A DNA stretch of 64,000 nucleotides from Suillus spraguei. Taxonomy: Eukaryota; Basidiomycota; Agaricomycetes; Boletales; Suillaceae. The stretch lies in the NCBI GenBank assembly GCA_016800925.1, contig JABCPU010000060.1, positions 124,001-188,000 on the forward strand, in the 5' to 3' direction. The position numbers were made by a program, and so were the translations under genes. The notes under the pieces are model-generated. The model saw only the letters and a program-made list of their open reading frames with translations. It ran no database searches and had not been told where the DNA came from. This document shows, piece after piece, positions 1 through 11,805 of the stretch (within the stretch, counting starts at the first letter, position 1; every line of letters starts with the position of its first letter).

Positions 1-1
1 A

Positions 2-190
2 CCATTAGAGCACGGGTCCTTCGACAAGTTCTACATGATGGTCTTCAGTGATATAATACTTTTTCTTATCATAATCTTTGTGGCTACGCAATTAGTTTGG
101 GACAGGAGATGTGTTGCCCACTTGTCCGCGTGGTATGACAATGAGTTCAGTTGCATCGCCGAGTACATCCTGCTGAAGTTTGATGACTGA
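2..190 (+). CDS. C-terminal end of an unidentified (membrane?) protein, cut by the window edge
   Basis: An open frame runs in from the left edge and stops at TGA 188-190. It encodes about 62 residues. A hydrophobic stretch (about residues 13-33, MMVFSDIILFFLIIFV) could be a membrane segment, followed by a short polar tail ending LLKFDD. I do not recognise the family. The motif AWYDNEF in the tail resembles the C-terminal part of GAPDH, but the hydrophobic segment just upstream does not fit GAPDH. It could also be chance coding or a last exon whose start lies outside the window. Confidence 0.25.
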   Translation, partial: PLEHGSFDKFYMMVFSDIILFLIIIFVATQLVWDRRCVAHLSAWYDNEFSCIAEYILLKFDD

Positions 191-1840
191 CGGTCTACTC
201 GCAGGTATACTCTCCAGTTCGTCTAGAACAAGTATACTGATGAGAAATCAGATTCATCGATGTTTCACTGTCTAGCCATCATAGAAGTTACCGGGTGCTT
301 TCCGTTCCTTGTTGCCTCTGCTTAGCGTCTCTCGGTTAGTCCCCTCCTTCCCTTGCGGCTACTCGGTCAATCAGTGGTATCTCGAGATCCTCGAACCACT
401 AGTGGTTCCCCGACAATTTTTATGACGGACGGGCACCACGTGTTGGATTGGTATATTTTTCCTTGACCATTGGCCTCGACGTCATTACTACCTGTCTCAT
501 CTGTGACTGCATATTAATTTATTCAAGGCTCATGCCAAACCAGCCAAACGACTTTGGTCTTGAAGTTTCGAAACCTCATTTCACTATAGTAGCCATTGTT
601 GTCGAGTCTGCGCTACCATACAAATTATTTTAGATCGCATTTCTCGTGCCACGGGCTGATGGGCGGCAATACCTTGATTCCCTTCCTCTCGTTATATGAG
701 TGAGTGGCGACGGCTGTTATATCTGAAGTTCTGTTACTCAGCTCTTTCTTAGTATATTTCCCCCTAATACTAATTCTTCGCATTGTGGTAGAGTGTCGAA
801 ACAGCAACGGCTCCGCTTGTTCGGCTGCAGCGCCTTATACCGCATCTGAATCAGTGGTTTAATTCCGAGTAATTTCTGCGCTAAAAAATCAAGTAGCTAG
901 GACCGGCCGGTGCTATTTCAGTAGTAGCTTTTGTTGTTTATTCTTATCTTCTCCAAGAAAAGACCTTACCAAATAGAAATCTTCGATCTAAAAAGAAGTG
1001 AGGACCTATAATATATTATAGAAAAGGTCACTGTGAGTGAAAGCGGACTCGGAGCGCTCAGCCCCCTTTCAGAAACCTCACTCGATCAAATATTGACCAG
1101 ATCCACACGACGGCTATGAGAGTACACGTAGACAAGGAATTGGTCTTGTCAGCCAATATGCTCGCAGATACTATTTATTGTGACCCTCACTAACACGGAC
1201 CTTGATGATGGGTGCATAGTAATTATACACAAACTACGCGCGGTAGCATGGCTGATGACCATCAAGCGAACTGGCAGAGCCTCAGGGGGCAATTGAACTT
1301 GATCAGCGCTTCAACGTTCTGATTGTATACATGGTGATCTTGCCACAAATGCTTGATCTCCAGGGGCAAGCATGGAGTAAACAATCTGCTACGAGCACTG
1401 GGCAGCACTAGGCGACAGAATCCCTCATTTGTAGTGTTTGAATCTCTCATGAAATCTATGCAGATGTATGGGTTGACAATGTGTTGTACACGATGCATGT
1501 GCATGAGGTCTTGAGGGATGCACGTAGAAAAATATGCCGTCAAGGTCTAGACTTCTCGAAAACTAGTGAGATCAGCCGTAATGATTTAATTAATACTTCG
1601 GCCGGCCGGGGTCTCGGCTCTCGCGGGGTCAGGAGGTATTCCGAATCCGAGTAACCAAGTAGTGTTGAAGTAACCAAGCAAGAGCGCTCTTTTTATTGTT
1701 CTGTGCTCATATCTCTGTTTGTTGGTTTTTTCAACTGATTTTCCGCTAACAGGAGAGCCTGTACATTGCCAGTTCTAGTTAAACCAAGAACTGCTGGTGA
1801 CTTGGAAGTCACAGAACTTTGCTGGAGTGACCGTCTTCTA
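191..1840. other. Intergenic region, no supported gene
   Basis: No convincing exon is visible. A perfect 16-bp palindrome (GAACCACTAGTGGTTC) lies at 393-408. A minus-strand open frame at 1262-1543 has no recognisable domain. CCGGCCGG-type GC motifs occur near 902 and 1602. The segment just before 1841 contains a branch-like CTAAC and AG (about 1746-1752), so a 5' untranslated intron of the phosphatase gene is possible. Confidence 0.4.
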
Positions 1841-4385
1841 ATGACATTTGGGGACATGACGAGACTACGCCCACCAAATTTAACGATCCAGTCAAGATCA
1901 CACCCATTCGAGTCCGAGTCGAATGTATTTCTCGATACGTTTTCTGAATCAATATCAGAATCACCACTCGCGTCGGATGATGAACTCTTACAGCTATCTT
2001 CGCCTTCTTCCTCGTCCTCGAGTCCTATAGCCTTGAACATTCCTGATGCAGAAGAGCTGTCGCGAGACCTCGCTGCACTTGCCCAGCTACGCCAATCTGT
2101 GCAAAAAAATCTTCGTCTTCGGCCAATTCGTTCATTTAGCAAACTACCAAAGACTGCTATTCCAAGTGTTACCGCTGCTCCATGGCGCCAAGATCAACTC
2201 TACCCCCAGCGATTTGATTCAGATTCCTCCTCTCCCAAAAGTGCAAGTAGCACATACCTTACCCCCGTCGATATCCACTTCCCTAGTCCTCCTGCTTCAT
2301 CTCCTCCCGAACCTCCAAGCCGTGCCCGGAAGCCTCAGCAGCGCTCTGCATCTATGCCATCCCCCCGCGTTCCCACTTCTGCCATGGATCCCGCTGAATT
2401 ACTCATCCGTCTCTCCTCTCCCACTCGCCCGCTCCTCATCGACACCCGCACTCACGTCGCTTATGCCGCGACTCACCTTTTAGGAAGTATTAATATCGCT
2501 ATGCCATCTTTAATTCTTAAACGCTCAAAACGCACATTACCTACTTTCGCATCACTTCGCCAGTTCATCACCAGTGACGAGGGAAAAGAAGCTTTTGATT
2601 CCTGGGACATCAATGGGGATGTCGTCATCGTTCATGGGGAAGAGACCGATGAACGGGAGAAAGATAATCCGGGTGTCATTGCATGGGCTCTCCTTTCAGT
2701 TCTTGCAGGGTTCCTGAACCCAGGCAAGGTGTGGTATCTCCGCGGAGGAATTGTTGCCGCTCAGCTTCATGCGCGACTCCGAAAATACATCATCAATGCG
2801 CCCCATTCTCCTTCTTCTCCTTCCCAAGCTTCTTTGCGATTACCAAAACCACCCAAGAGCGCAAAGGGAAGAGCATTCCTTCAACTTGATACCCATAGTG
2901 TTGCTGGTCCTAGTAGCAGCGTGCAAATTGAACAGGCTGATCAAGGCCGTGGGGGCGAAGTGGAAAAGCATGGACACTCACCATTACCAGTCGCGCCTGG
3001 GCTCTCACTTACTCCTGACAGCCCTATAGACTCTGACCTTCCACCCTCCAAACTCGCCTTTTGCCGCCCACCTCCCCCACGGAGATCAAATAATCTCAAT
3101 TTTGACAGTGTCAAGGCAAACAGAACCAATGATGCAGCAAATGGCAACGCTAGGTGTGAGAAGACCCTGGAAAAATCAATCAAACATGCTGCGACAACTC
3201 TTCCCCGGCTTCAGATTCACACAGCTCCAACCCGCAGCTCGACGCTCCCAACTACACCTTCGCAACAGACCGTGTTCCTCCACCCACCACCTGCATCCCC
3301 GTCGCATCTCACACTTCTCCATTCCAATCACACACCACCAACGAGCGCGTTTACCTCGAGCTCCAATTTCAATCTTACCAATGGCAGCTGCCTTGGGAGT
3401 GCGAATTCATCTCCACCAATTCCTGTGACACCATCTACTGCAAGACCGACGCCCACAACATCCACACCCAGTGGCACTTCCGATGCCGAAAACGAACGTG
3501 AAGAATTCGTCATCTCTACGATCCTCCCTAACTTCCTCTTCCTCGGCCCTGAACTCATTTCACCTTCACATGTCTCCGAGTTAAAATCCCTGGGCGTAAA
3601 GCGAATCATTAATATTGCAGCGGAATGTACAGACGATCGTGGGCTAATGCTTCGGGAACGGTTCGAGCGGTATGTCCATATTCCGATGAGGGACTGTGTC
3701 GAGGAGGAAGGAGTACGTAGGGGGTTGAGTGAGGCCTGTGATGTGCTTGGTAAGTACTTCGCTTTTGTTACAATTCCATGTTTCTGTCAGTAGAAGATTA
3801 GGTTTCTGATTCAAAATTCTTCTCGTTTCCACCTTCGTCGATGCACATGGACTGATTTCCGCTGCAGACGAAGCTGCTCTCTACAACGCACCCACATATG
3901 TGCACTGTAAAGCCGGCAAATCACGTAGCGTCACAGCAGTGATGGCATATCTTATTCACAGCCACCACTGGCCGCTGGCACGCGCATACCAGTTCGTCCT
4001 GGAGCGCCGCAAAGGTATCAGCCCGAACATCGGGTTTGTAAGCGAACTCATGGCATTTGAGGAAGCAGAACTTGGGCGTATGACAAAGTCAAAGCCATCT
4101 GCTGCTGTGAGTGAAGGTGGTGTTGGTGACGTTGGTGTGGGCACGGGTAGGCGGCCAGCGCATGCTAGGGAGAGTTTACCTCCAATGCCTTCTTGGGACC
4201 GCGAGGAGGAAGAAGCAGGAGAAGAAACGGGCCAGGATATGGAAATAAGAGACCGAGAGGGACGGTATCGACATGTCAGGCGGGCTCCGGTGGATGAGAA
4301 CACTTTGCAGCCAATGAGGCGAGTGAGCAAGGCAGGTCTCGAGAGTGCTGGGTCGATAGATGGTGACGATAGGAACGAGACATGA
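1841..4385 (+). CDS. Dual-specificity protein phosphatase with N-terminal rhodanese-like domain (MAP-kinase-phosphatase type)
   Basis: Predicted to dephosphorylate Tyr and Ser/Thr on MAP kinases, by analogy with MKPs. Two exons (1841-3749 and 3868-4385, intron 3750-3867 with GTAAGT...CAG) give about 808 residues. The N-terminal 190 residues are Ser/Pro-rich. A rhodanese/CH2-like module follows (about 195-330, LLIDTRTHVAYAATHLLGSI); its usual catalytic-loop position reads VVIVHGEE without a cysteine, so it is probably a kinase-docking domain. After a long low-complexity linker comes the DSPc domain (about 555-680), starting at ISTILPNFLFLGP. The signature HCKAGKSRS (HCx5R, Cys about 650) sits right after the intron, and the general-acid Asp is plausibly in MRDCVEEE. 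The tail is acidic. I chose ATG 1841 because the frame further upstream has only non-ATG starts; ATG 1856 is an alternative. The fold and active site are clear, the substrate is inferred. Confidence 0.88.
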
Positions 4386-5410
4386 TGCCACATAATACCA
4401 CATAAGTGGTATGGATGCCTGTTGTCTTGGTGCATTGCATTCTCTGATTTCTATATATACTCAACGAAATACATTAAACTCGATGACTTGGCTTGTTTCA
4501 ACAATCAATTTTGGAATTGTCTGCCACGATTCCAACCAATCGCAGAAGCTTGACGAAAAGCAGTTGCGAGCCTGAGGCCCATGGGAACAGTGCGTGATCG
4601 AAGAATTATGTATGTATGTGCAAAAAACAGCCATCTGATAGAGATGATCAGACCCAAACCCACTCATCATCCAATTGACGCTGCACGTCAATGACTTGGG
4701 CCGGAATTTTGCACAAGAATTGAGTTCTGCGACTGGCCATCTTGCATTTCTCAGACCGGTATATCTACCTAATTTGTACTTAGACGTAGCTCTATCGGCC
4801 CAATTCTTGTCAGCCTCAGGTCCTGGGCCTTACAAGCTTTGATGGAATGCTGCTCGATCAACTTATTTAATGCGTGGTCCTCCCCTCGAGATGTGCATGA
4901 GGATCTAGTGAAGGCACATTGCTGTGTGAGCATGACTTTTGCTCGCCACATCATAGCCCATCTGATATGGCAAGCTTGATGACAGGACAAGAGATGAGCA
5001 TTTTGGCGCAAGTAGAAACAAAATCTGCCTTATACATGTCAAGCCCACAATATATATGAGGTGATGTTACTGTATTGAGGTCTATCATGAGTAAGCCCAT
5101 GTTCACTCACGTTGGTTAGTATATTATGAGCCCACACGCAGGCGCAACAACATCCGTACCATACTAGGTACGAACTCATGTGGCGTAAGTACTCAGGATA
5201 TCCATTATTTGTGGAGATTACAGCAGGTCTATAATCAAAATCGCTGCAGACGCTCCATGAATTAACAACGACGACTGGAAGCTGGTTGTCATTGTCCAGA
5301 CCAGTTGAGGCCGAGCAAATCCTTGGCAGATACAGTTTATGTGGTCACACATTCCCACTCTGTATAACACGTGAGGTTTGCCCCCCAGCAAGACATTTCC
5401 ATTGCAATTA
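4386..5410. other. Intergenic region, no gene seen
   Basis: This is the 3' flank of the phosphatase gene and the spacer up to the tRNA-like array. Minus-strand open frames (for example 4461-4691 and 4769-5011) are short, have no recognisable motif and lack an exon-like context. Confidence 0.4.
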
Positions 5411-6060
5411 AAAATGAACCTCTAAAGAAACCATCTACCAGTGAATGTCAAACTGTGTTCTGATAGAAAGAAAAAACGTTGTCACTGGCAGGTTTCGAAC
5501 CTGCACAGTCTTGGCAAGATTTTGATTCCGTTGTGGCAACCACCAGGCTAAGACCAGTTTCGGTGAACTTCTAAAGAGACCATAGGTTTCGAACCTACGG
5601 AGTCCAAGAGAAACGCGGGCTGAGACGTGTTACGGGGAACTTCTAAAGAAACCATCCACGAATGAATGTCAAAGTGTGTTCCGATAGAAAAAGTCTCGTC
5701 GTGGGCAGGTCTCGAACCTACACAGTTCAAGAGAAACAGATTTTAATTCTGTTATCGCAACCAACTGGTTGAGAACAGGTACGTCAAAGCGCTAGAGAAA
5801 CCGTCCATGAGTGGATATCAAGGTGTTTCGATAAAAACACTTGTCGTCGGCAGATTTCGAACCTACACAGTGCAAGAGAAACAGATTTGTGGCAACCACC
5901 AGGATAAGACCAGTTACGGTGAACGTCTAAAGAAACCATCCATTAAATATCAAGGTGTGTTCCGATAGAAAAAAAACTGTAGTTCAGCACGTTTCGAACC
6001 TATAGTCCAAGGGAAACAGATTTTGATTCTGTTGTGGTAACCACACTGGCCAAGCTACTT
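5411..6060 (-). repeat. Tandem array of five degenerate tRNA-Leu-like units with downstream T-runs
   Basis: Read on the minus strand, each unit carries a T-arm core GGTTCGAAA (box B-like) at about 5491, 5585, 5709, 5853 and 5991. Four units keep a D-arm/box A-like segment such as TAGCCTGGTGG or TTGGCCAGTGTGG. The anticodon arm is a 6-bp stem with loop ATCAAAA (anticodon CAA) in the last unit, the same loop in the first, and ATTAAAA (TAA) in the third; CAA and TAA are leucine anticodons. A 12-nt variable segment fits a class II tRNA. Four of the five units are followed on the minus strand by a run of five or more T, like a Pol III terminator; this was not checked for the second unit. Shared spacers of about 65 bp contain TTCTAAAGAAACCAT. 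Units 2 and 4 have internal deletions. Probably a tRNA-derived repeat, possibly SINE-like. Confidence 0.6.
5969..6058 (-). tRNA. tRNA-Leu(CAA)-like unit, most complete copy of the array (probable pseudogene)
   Basis: On the minus strand 6058-5979 gives an 80-nt tRNA-like sequence. The 5' GTAGCTT can pair with the 3' GAACTAC at six of seven positions. The D-arm region reads TTGGCCAGTGTGGTTACCA. The anticodon stem AACAGA/TCTGTT closes a loop ATCAAAA with U33-CAA. A class II-length variable arm follows, then TTCGAAA in the T-loop. The 3' T-stem strand (CGTGC) no longer matches its partner (ATAGG), so a functional tRNA is doubtful. Eight T follow at 5976-5969. Confidence 0.4.
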
Positions 6061-6828
6061 CCACTCTTCCACTTGACGAACCTAAGTTGAAAAATATGGG
6101 ACCCTTGATTGACACGGCCCGATAAAGATGACATAGATGATAAAGTTCGAGTAACGTCCATGAGACAATAAAACTGCCCCGACGAGGGACGAAGATTGGG
6201 ATAATTATAATTCATCAGCAGCAGCAGGCTTAATATGATTGACATTACCACTAAGTATACAACATGAAGGTTCTAGAAACACAGACGGAAGTCAGCAGAT
6301 ATTGAAAAAACGACGACAACGAGACGTGGAGGATTAAAGACGGGTGTCTCGTCTTCCCACAAAACGGTGGCCACGTAGCAATACAGTTTAACATCCCAAA
6401 CACAACATTGAGAAACCAAGAGACCAAACGTGACCTCGAACTCGACATCGGTAGTGAGCGCACAGCAATGAATCACTGAGGCTATGTGAACTTCAGCGAA
6501 ACGCGAACTTGAGTCTAAATGGCCGAGCGAACGAGCAATCGAAGAGACGAGAGAAGAATGCGATTTAAGATCAAAAACAACAGACACATAAAGACGACCG
6601 ATTTGAATGAGGTCCCAGTGGTAAAAATATAACCCACTCCCTTATGGTAGATGGAATAAATCTACATGATGGTCGCACAGGGTTGTTCGGAGGTCAATGG
6701 AAGCACCTAGAAAGGTTCTGAGATTGGAAGTAGAGCACGGTGGTCTGGCTTTCCGGACCAATTGTACAAGTCCCAATTCAAGTGTTCATGCATATTTTGG
6801 GAGTGATCATACTATATACAGCCGCTCG
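6061..6828. other. Spacer with one unrecognised minus-strand open frame
   Basis: A minus-strand frame is open from about 6273 to beyond 6587 (about 105 residues or more, beginning around SVVFDLKSHSSLVSSIARSLG). It has a balanced composition but no ATG at its upstream end and no domain I know. It may be an exon of an unannotated gene or a relic. The rest is featureless. Confidence 0.25.
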
Positions 6829-9526
6829 TCATAGATTCCCGTACTCGACTTTCCCATCGATGACAGTTGCTGTCACTCTAGTACCCAAGATATCTTCCAT
6901 AGGCACTGTCATGATATCACGGTCCAGAACGACAAAATCAGCTTTCTTCCCGATTGAAAGCGAACCGAGAATATCCTCAGAGAAAGACGCGTATGCAGCA
7001 TCGAGCGTCATGCCTTTGAGTGCTTCAGCACGCGTGAGGCGTTCGGATGGGTACCTAGAAAGAGGGTGATCAAACAATATTCGAATCAGCGCATGTGAAG
7101 CATGACAGAATCGCACCATCCTCCAGACCCATGAGGGGAGTCGCCTTTTACAGAGAGGCGTGAAATAGCGGCATAGAAACCAAGAAGGGGGTTGATGCCC
7201 TCAACAGGGAAGTCGGAGCCGAGAGGCAACATCCTGGTTGGAGACGCGCTGTGGGATATTAGTGCTAGCTCGATACAAGCTGGGGAGAGAAAGTAACTTA
7301 CTTGAGTAGAGCTCGATACGCATATGCGCCTAGGATTCTTTTTGGACCCTGTAGGCTCAGTTTGGTGTGCTCTAAGACGAGATGAAGCGAAATAACATAC
7401 CAACCGATCCTCGGCGTACCACATGTCGCTTGTCCTGCAAGACGAGATACACGAGTCAGACAGCTGGCAAGATGTGTCGACAGACTCACGCGTGGGTCGG
7501 TTGCACACTAGGTATCACTGGAATTTTATACTATCAAAAATGCGAACATGAAGTAGGAATCGGACCTCTTACCGCCTAACTTTCCAGTCCGCTTGATATC
7601 ATCCAGTGTCAAAATTTGCGCATGCTCAATACGAGGTCGCAATTCCTCTATAGAAAACGATACGTTGGCGAGAATATCCTCATAAATGTCCAATATGACA
7701 TGATTTGCCCGGTCCCCAATACAATGAATATTCTAGTGGGAAGGGTCAAATAGTTGAGTTAGTGTAAGGACGAAAAGAGATCATAAACATCAGACACTTA
7801 CAACTTGCCAACCATCGGTCGAAAACTCCTTTACCAGCTTTGCCAGTGCTGCCGGTTGCACCCGCATGATACCGCTCGTTGATGGATCGTCACTATACTA
7901 GAATCTTTATATCAGCACGTCTATGCTTGAACGGTAACGTGGGTGAGTGCTCACGGGCTCAAGCAGTGCAGCGCCAGACGAACCAAGCGCACCTATTATT
8001 GAAGATGACTATGAGCAGAAAACATCAATCGAAACAGAACCGACCATCCAAGAAAAGTTTGACGCTGCGCACGGTTAATCGCCCACCAAATCCATGCTGG
8101 ATCAGTCTTGGAATCTGGTTTCCCCAGTAGTCATCAGAGTTCACATTGCCCATGAGATAAAGCCGGAGCTAGTACGCGTGTCAGTAAACTGCCGCGCTCA
8201 AGGAGACCAAGAACTAACAGGTAGTTCCTGAGTCTCTGAAAGTCTGAAAAACGATTAATTCAAGTTTCTTGGGGAAGGCGTGGCTTCCCTACTTTTTGTA
8301 GAACTGTATCTCTTCTGGGACAGAAAACGCATCATGCACGCAAGTCAGACCCACGGCGAGGGCGTCACTACTAGCGCGAGTGAAGTACTCCATCGCGCGG
8401 GCCTCGTTGAAGGGCTGTGAGGGAATGAGATCCATGGCATTATCAACGAATATTCCTGTGATTCCATATAGGTTTCAGACAAAGAGGTATTGCCTTAAGA
8501 ACGGAAACACACCAGTGGATTTCCGGTGCTCATCGCGAATAATCAGCCCGCCTTCGATATCCTCGGGGAGGGGCGCCATGAGCTGCAATACACGATTGGA
8601 TACCCAGAAGGCGTGAGCATCAATACGGGCGAGAGAGATTCGTCGACCGCGAAGAAGTGGTTCCCTGTCAAAGTCGTCCTTGGGTGTTGTGAGGAGCTGA
8701 AGAGAAAGTAAAGAAGAGACATACGGCATGCGGATATTGCGCCCCAGGCCATTTATTCTGATCCCATCCCATGCCCTCTATCCACCGAGTTGGATCGCCC
8801 AAAATGTCAGGATGTGATATAACATAAGCTTTCAAGTGGTTCAAGACCTCTTTCATGCCAAATCAGTAAATTGACGATGGGCTACAAAGTCAGTTGAATC
8901 AAACCATCTACAGAGGTACAGTCTTCCAAGTTGAGATTCATCTTAAAACCGTAATGTAACATATGAGCATGGGCATCTTCAAGGGTCAAGAATGAGGGCT
9001 CAAAATTCGAATTCAAGCTGGTGATTCGTACCAGTTAGCCCAGGAACTACGATACTATCAGGTTGGATGTTGATCACTTTCAGAGATGGCTCAAGGAAGT
9101 TGAATGGCCAAGGTAAGCGGATGATTCCTGCTAGTGGGATCTCTGACCACCATCGATCCCGCCAGCGTAAGGCTACGTTCTCTGTCACAAGCGTAGCATG
9201 TGAGTTGGATGCATAAAACAAGGCCACGTCAACTTGTGCGTACCTATATCACCTGTGTCTGAGATAAGGGTATCGTGAATAACAATGCATTGGACATTCG
9301 GAAGATCTGGGTCAACTGTGTAGATTGTGCGGTTGGCAGAACAGACTGCATAATCTAAGGAATGGGTTTCAGGTTTAAACCAAGCCACGGTCGCTCCTGT
9401 GGCTCCTAGCGCAACCAAGAGTGCGAGGGGCCATGATCTAGCCCACCAACTTCGTTTCTGAGGTTGATTGGTAGTAGTACTACTACTCTGCCCACTGGCC
9501 GGCTTGACTGAGAGTGAAGAGCTCAT
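6829..9526 (-). CDS. Amidohydrolase family 3 (YtcJ-like) with N-terminal membrane anchor
   Basis: A metal-dependent hydrolase of the Amidohydro_3/TIM-barrel superfamily, probably acting on an amide or carbamate bond; the substrate is unknown. ATG is at 9526. After a polar N-terminus a hydrophobic segment (SWPLALLVALGATGATVAWF, about residues 30-50) suggests a signal anchor. The chain continues over many small exons: VVPGLTDAHAHM (metal-binding HxH, split by an intron near 8977-9030), NIHCIGDRAN, PRIEHAQILTLDDIK, VQPTHATSDMWYAEDRLG, LPLGSDFPVEGINPLLGFYA (Asp ligand) and the C-terminal IGKKADFVVLDRDIM. Introns resolved at the 3' end are 7055-7116, 7249-7301, 7349-7400 and 7435-7489; all are GT-AG and keep the frame. 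Expected length is about 600 residues, usual for the family. Exon borders in the 5' half are approximate. It lies downstream of the tRNA-like array and is transcribed toward it. Confidence 0.85.
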
Positions 9527-10291
9527 GTCGTGCGAGAAAACACGTAAAGCGAATTAGGATGCATTTTCCGGAGGAACTCAACGGGCAGATGAAATTTGGT
9601 GGCGTCTAGCTTCAAGCCTTCAACTTACCACTAGCAGGTTCTCTGAAATCATTGAATCTGTTCGGCACCTGAATTGGGGAAGCTCACAGCATAATTCATC
9701 ATTATTTTATAAATGCTTCTCTTAGCGCTCAGAGATCTGGTGTAGTCCATGCGGAGATGGAAATATCACACTGATGAGTGGAAGTCATGCCGCTCATACC
9801 AAGTTACGGTCATGAGACAACGCTTGACATCCCCAGGTTAGACTAACAGCTGAGGGACTTGCTCCGATTGTCCAGGACAGGCTAACATACCCCAAGTAGT
9901 GCTCACCGTATAAAGAGCTTGTAATGCACACTGTTTTTCTTCGTATCATCATGTTTACGGGTTAGGGATCAGCCCATATTACCGTTGGCGACCCCAGACA
10001 CAATACGCCTTACACAATCCCAGTCAGAACTGTCGACACCATCGCTAATGACTCGGTCACTGTTTCACGCTCCAGAAAACCGGTAGCATTACGCCAATGG
10101 CAGGGCGTGAATCGATACAGAATCAATGGAGACACTCGTGGAAGTAGATGACACATAAGTGAAGCGCTGGAATATACTATGTTATATATTATGGTGTTCA
10201 AAGTTCATGTATATAGACTGAACTCGAGCAAGCTCGCCATCCAGACTCATCTAGTCGACTTGAAACTTGTGTCTGCGCACTTGCGTACTAA
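9527..10291. other. Intergenic region between two minus-strand genes
   Basis: This is the promoter side of the amidohydrolase and the 3' side of the cytidylyltransferase gene. No exon-like frame or repeat was found. Confidence 0.4.
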
Positions 10292-11518
10292 CTAGTGCTT
10301 GTCATCGAAATCTGAACCCTCAGCTTTGAGTTCAGCATGGCCCATCTTTTCCAACTTCCTATCGAAATCACGTTTCCGATATCCTGACACAATACGTTCG
10401 AGTAGTTCCGAAGTAGACACACCCGGTGTACGCCGGGTAGGAATGAATTTACCTGAACATGTCAACTTTTAAAGCAGGAGGAAAAGAAAGGTAACATACC
10501 TAGTGCCTTTACAAATGCGTAGACGTCATCATGACCATTTGACACGTAAGGGAGTTCGTCGTGAGCAACATAGTCGATATTCCACTTGTCGATGAAAGCT
10601 TGGTCTAGAACCCAGGGGCAGCCAGGAATGACCTCATCGACCCAGCGACAATGTCGCACAGCCTCACATCTATATCAGGGATGATTGAGTATTCAGTGTG
10701 GAGAACTGAAGCATCATACCGCTCAGCACATGTCATCACACAGCGTGCTTTATGGGAGTTGACGTCCTCATCAGAATTAACACCAACAAGTAGATGTACA
10801 GATGGAAAAGACAGTTTGGCTTGCCGTAATTGCAGGGCATGACTGGTTCGAAGATCAGTATCATTACACAGAAAGAGAGGAGCGAATATACCCAAAGTGA
10901 AATAGATCATAGACTCCTAATGCGAATTAGCATAAAGCTTGTCAAAATTGAAGGGTACTTACCATCCGCAAAAACTCTAACAGGCCGATCTAGCGGTGGT
11001 TGATTAATCTTGTAGGATCTAGAGGATTGACCCTCAATTGCCTCGCGTATGAAAGCCTGAATATGGTCAGGAGTGAGGGCAGCAGGGTTAAACGTAGACG
11101 TTGCTTCAGCGGTAGGTATTGGTTCATCGGGTACAAGCGAAGGAGATTCCGAAGATGGTAGCACATCATCGATTTGAGAAGTCAATGTTGATGCTGATGA
11201 AGAGTAGTGAAGGGTAGGATGTAGTGTCTTGTTGAAGGGATGTGAACCGGCTGCTGCAGTGACGCTGCTCTCTACATCGCCGTCGTATGTTTGGGAATCA
11301 GTGCCATCATCTGAGAGCATGCTGGAAGCCAGCTGATGACGAGCACGAGATACTGTCTTTGACTGAAAGGGGTGTTTGGCTGAACGACAGACGGGTTGAA
11401 TGGGCACGGAAGATCCTCCGTCATCAGTGCTAAGGGGGTCATTATCTTCTTCTGACCTGAAAACGGAGGTAAGTTATATGGACGAGGAAATGAAAAAGAG
11501 GTAGTACTTGCGCGTCAT
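10292..11518 (-). CDS. PCT1: Choline-phosphate cytidylyltransferase
   Basis: Makes CDP-choline from phosphocholine and CTP, normally the rate-setting step of the Kennedy pathway for phosphatidylcholine. Six exons read on the minus strand: 11518-11508, 11456-10963, 10916-10892, 10842-10720, 10669-10500 and 10452-10292. They give 327 residues with all phases consistent. The N-terminal 140 residues are Ser/Thr-rich. The catalytic domain starts at [19 protein letters not shown], with the nucleotidyltransferase HxGH motif (HFGH) split by an intron. It continues with [10 protein letters not shown], the segment [20 protein letters not shown] and the C-terminal [15 protein letters not shown] (RTxGVSTT-like motif). 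The C-terminus is short and lacks an obvious amphipathic membrane-binding helix. The usual ERYEAVRHC reads ERCEAVRHC with the splice I chose. The start is a two-codon first exon (ATGACGCGCAA). Confidence 0.92.
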
Positions 11519-11805
11519 AAGTAGGAGAATGATTTAAATGATGCTTTGCGAATGAACGCTTCGAATGCAAAGTCTTTTTATGATGATGAAACGATTCAGC
11601 CGATGAATCCATGATCGTTGGTGCTGCTTAGATGTGACTAAAAAATCAAGATAATATGAATTTGGAATATAATGGCAGCACGTGATAATCATCTTACATA
11701 ATTACGGGTGTGGGAATGTATACGTGTCATTTGCGTGTCCTTTGAAAGACATAAATACATCACAGTTGGTTCACCAACCAAGCACCAACTTTTCTTGTGA
11801 CAACA
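11519..11805. promoter_or_regulatory. Divergent promoter region between PCT1 and BiP genes
   Basis: Only 287 bp separate the two start codons, which point away from each other. A CACGTG E-box is at 11679-11684, 122 bp before the BiP ATG. In fungi the unfolded-protein response controls both ER chaperones and phospholipid synthesis, so shared control is plausible, but no standard unfolded-protein-response element is clear. Assigning the E-box a function is inference. Confidence 0.35.

Noticed and set aside
80..190. GAPDH C-terminal resemblance (AWYDNEF ... LLKF)
   Set aside because: The frame is open further upstream and encodes a hydrophobic segment that does not occur in GAPDH; the match is only about seven residues.
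7249..7301. Apparent frameshift in the amidohydrolase before GSDFPVE
   Set aside because: Rechecking the donor (CAA then GTAAGT) shows the phases agree and the frame continues.
10670..10719. Non-canonical GC-AG intron in the cytidylyltransferase gene giving ERYDAVRHC
   Set aside because: A canonical GT-AG choice in the same place keeps frame and gives ERCEAVRHC, closer to the family's EAVRHC.
11545..11570. Heat-shock element near GAACGCTTCGAA upstream of BiP
   Set aside because: The nGAAn/nTTCn blocks do not have the required 5-bp phasing.
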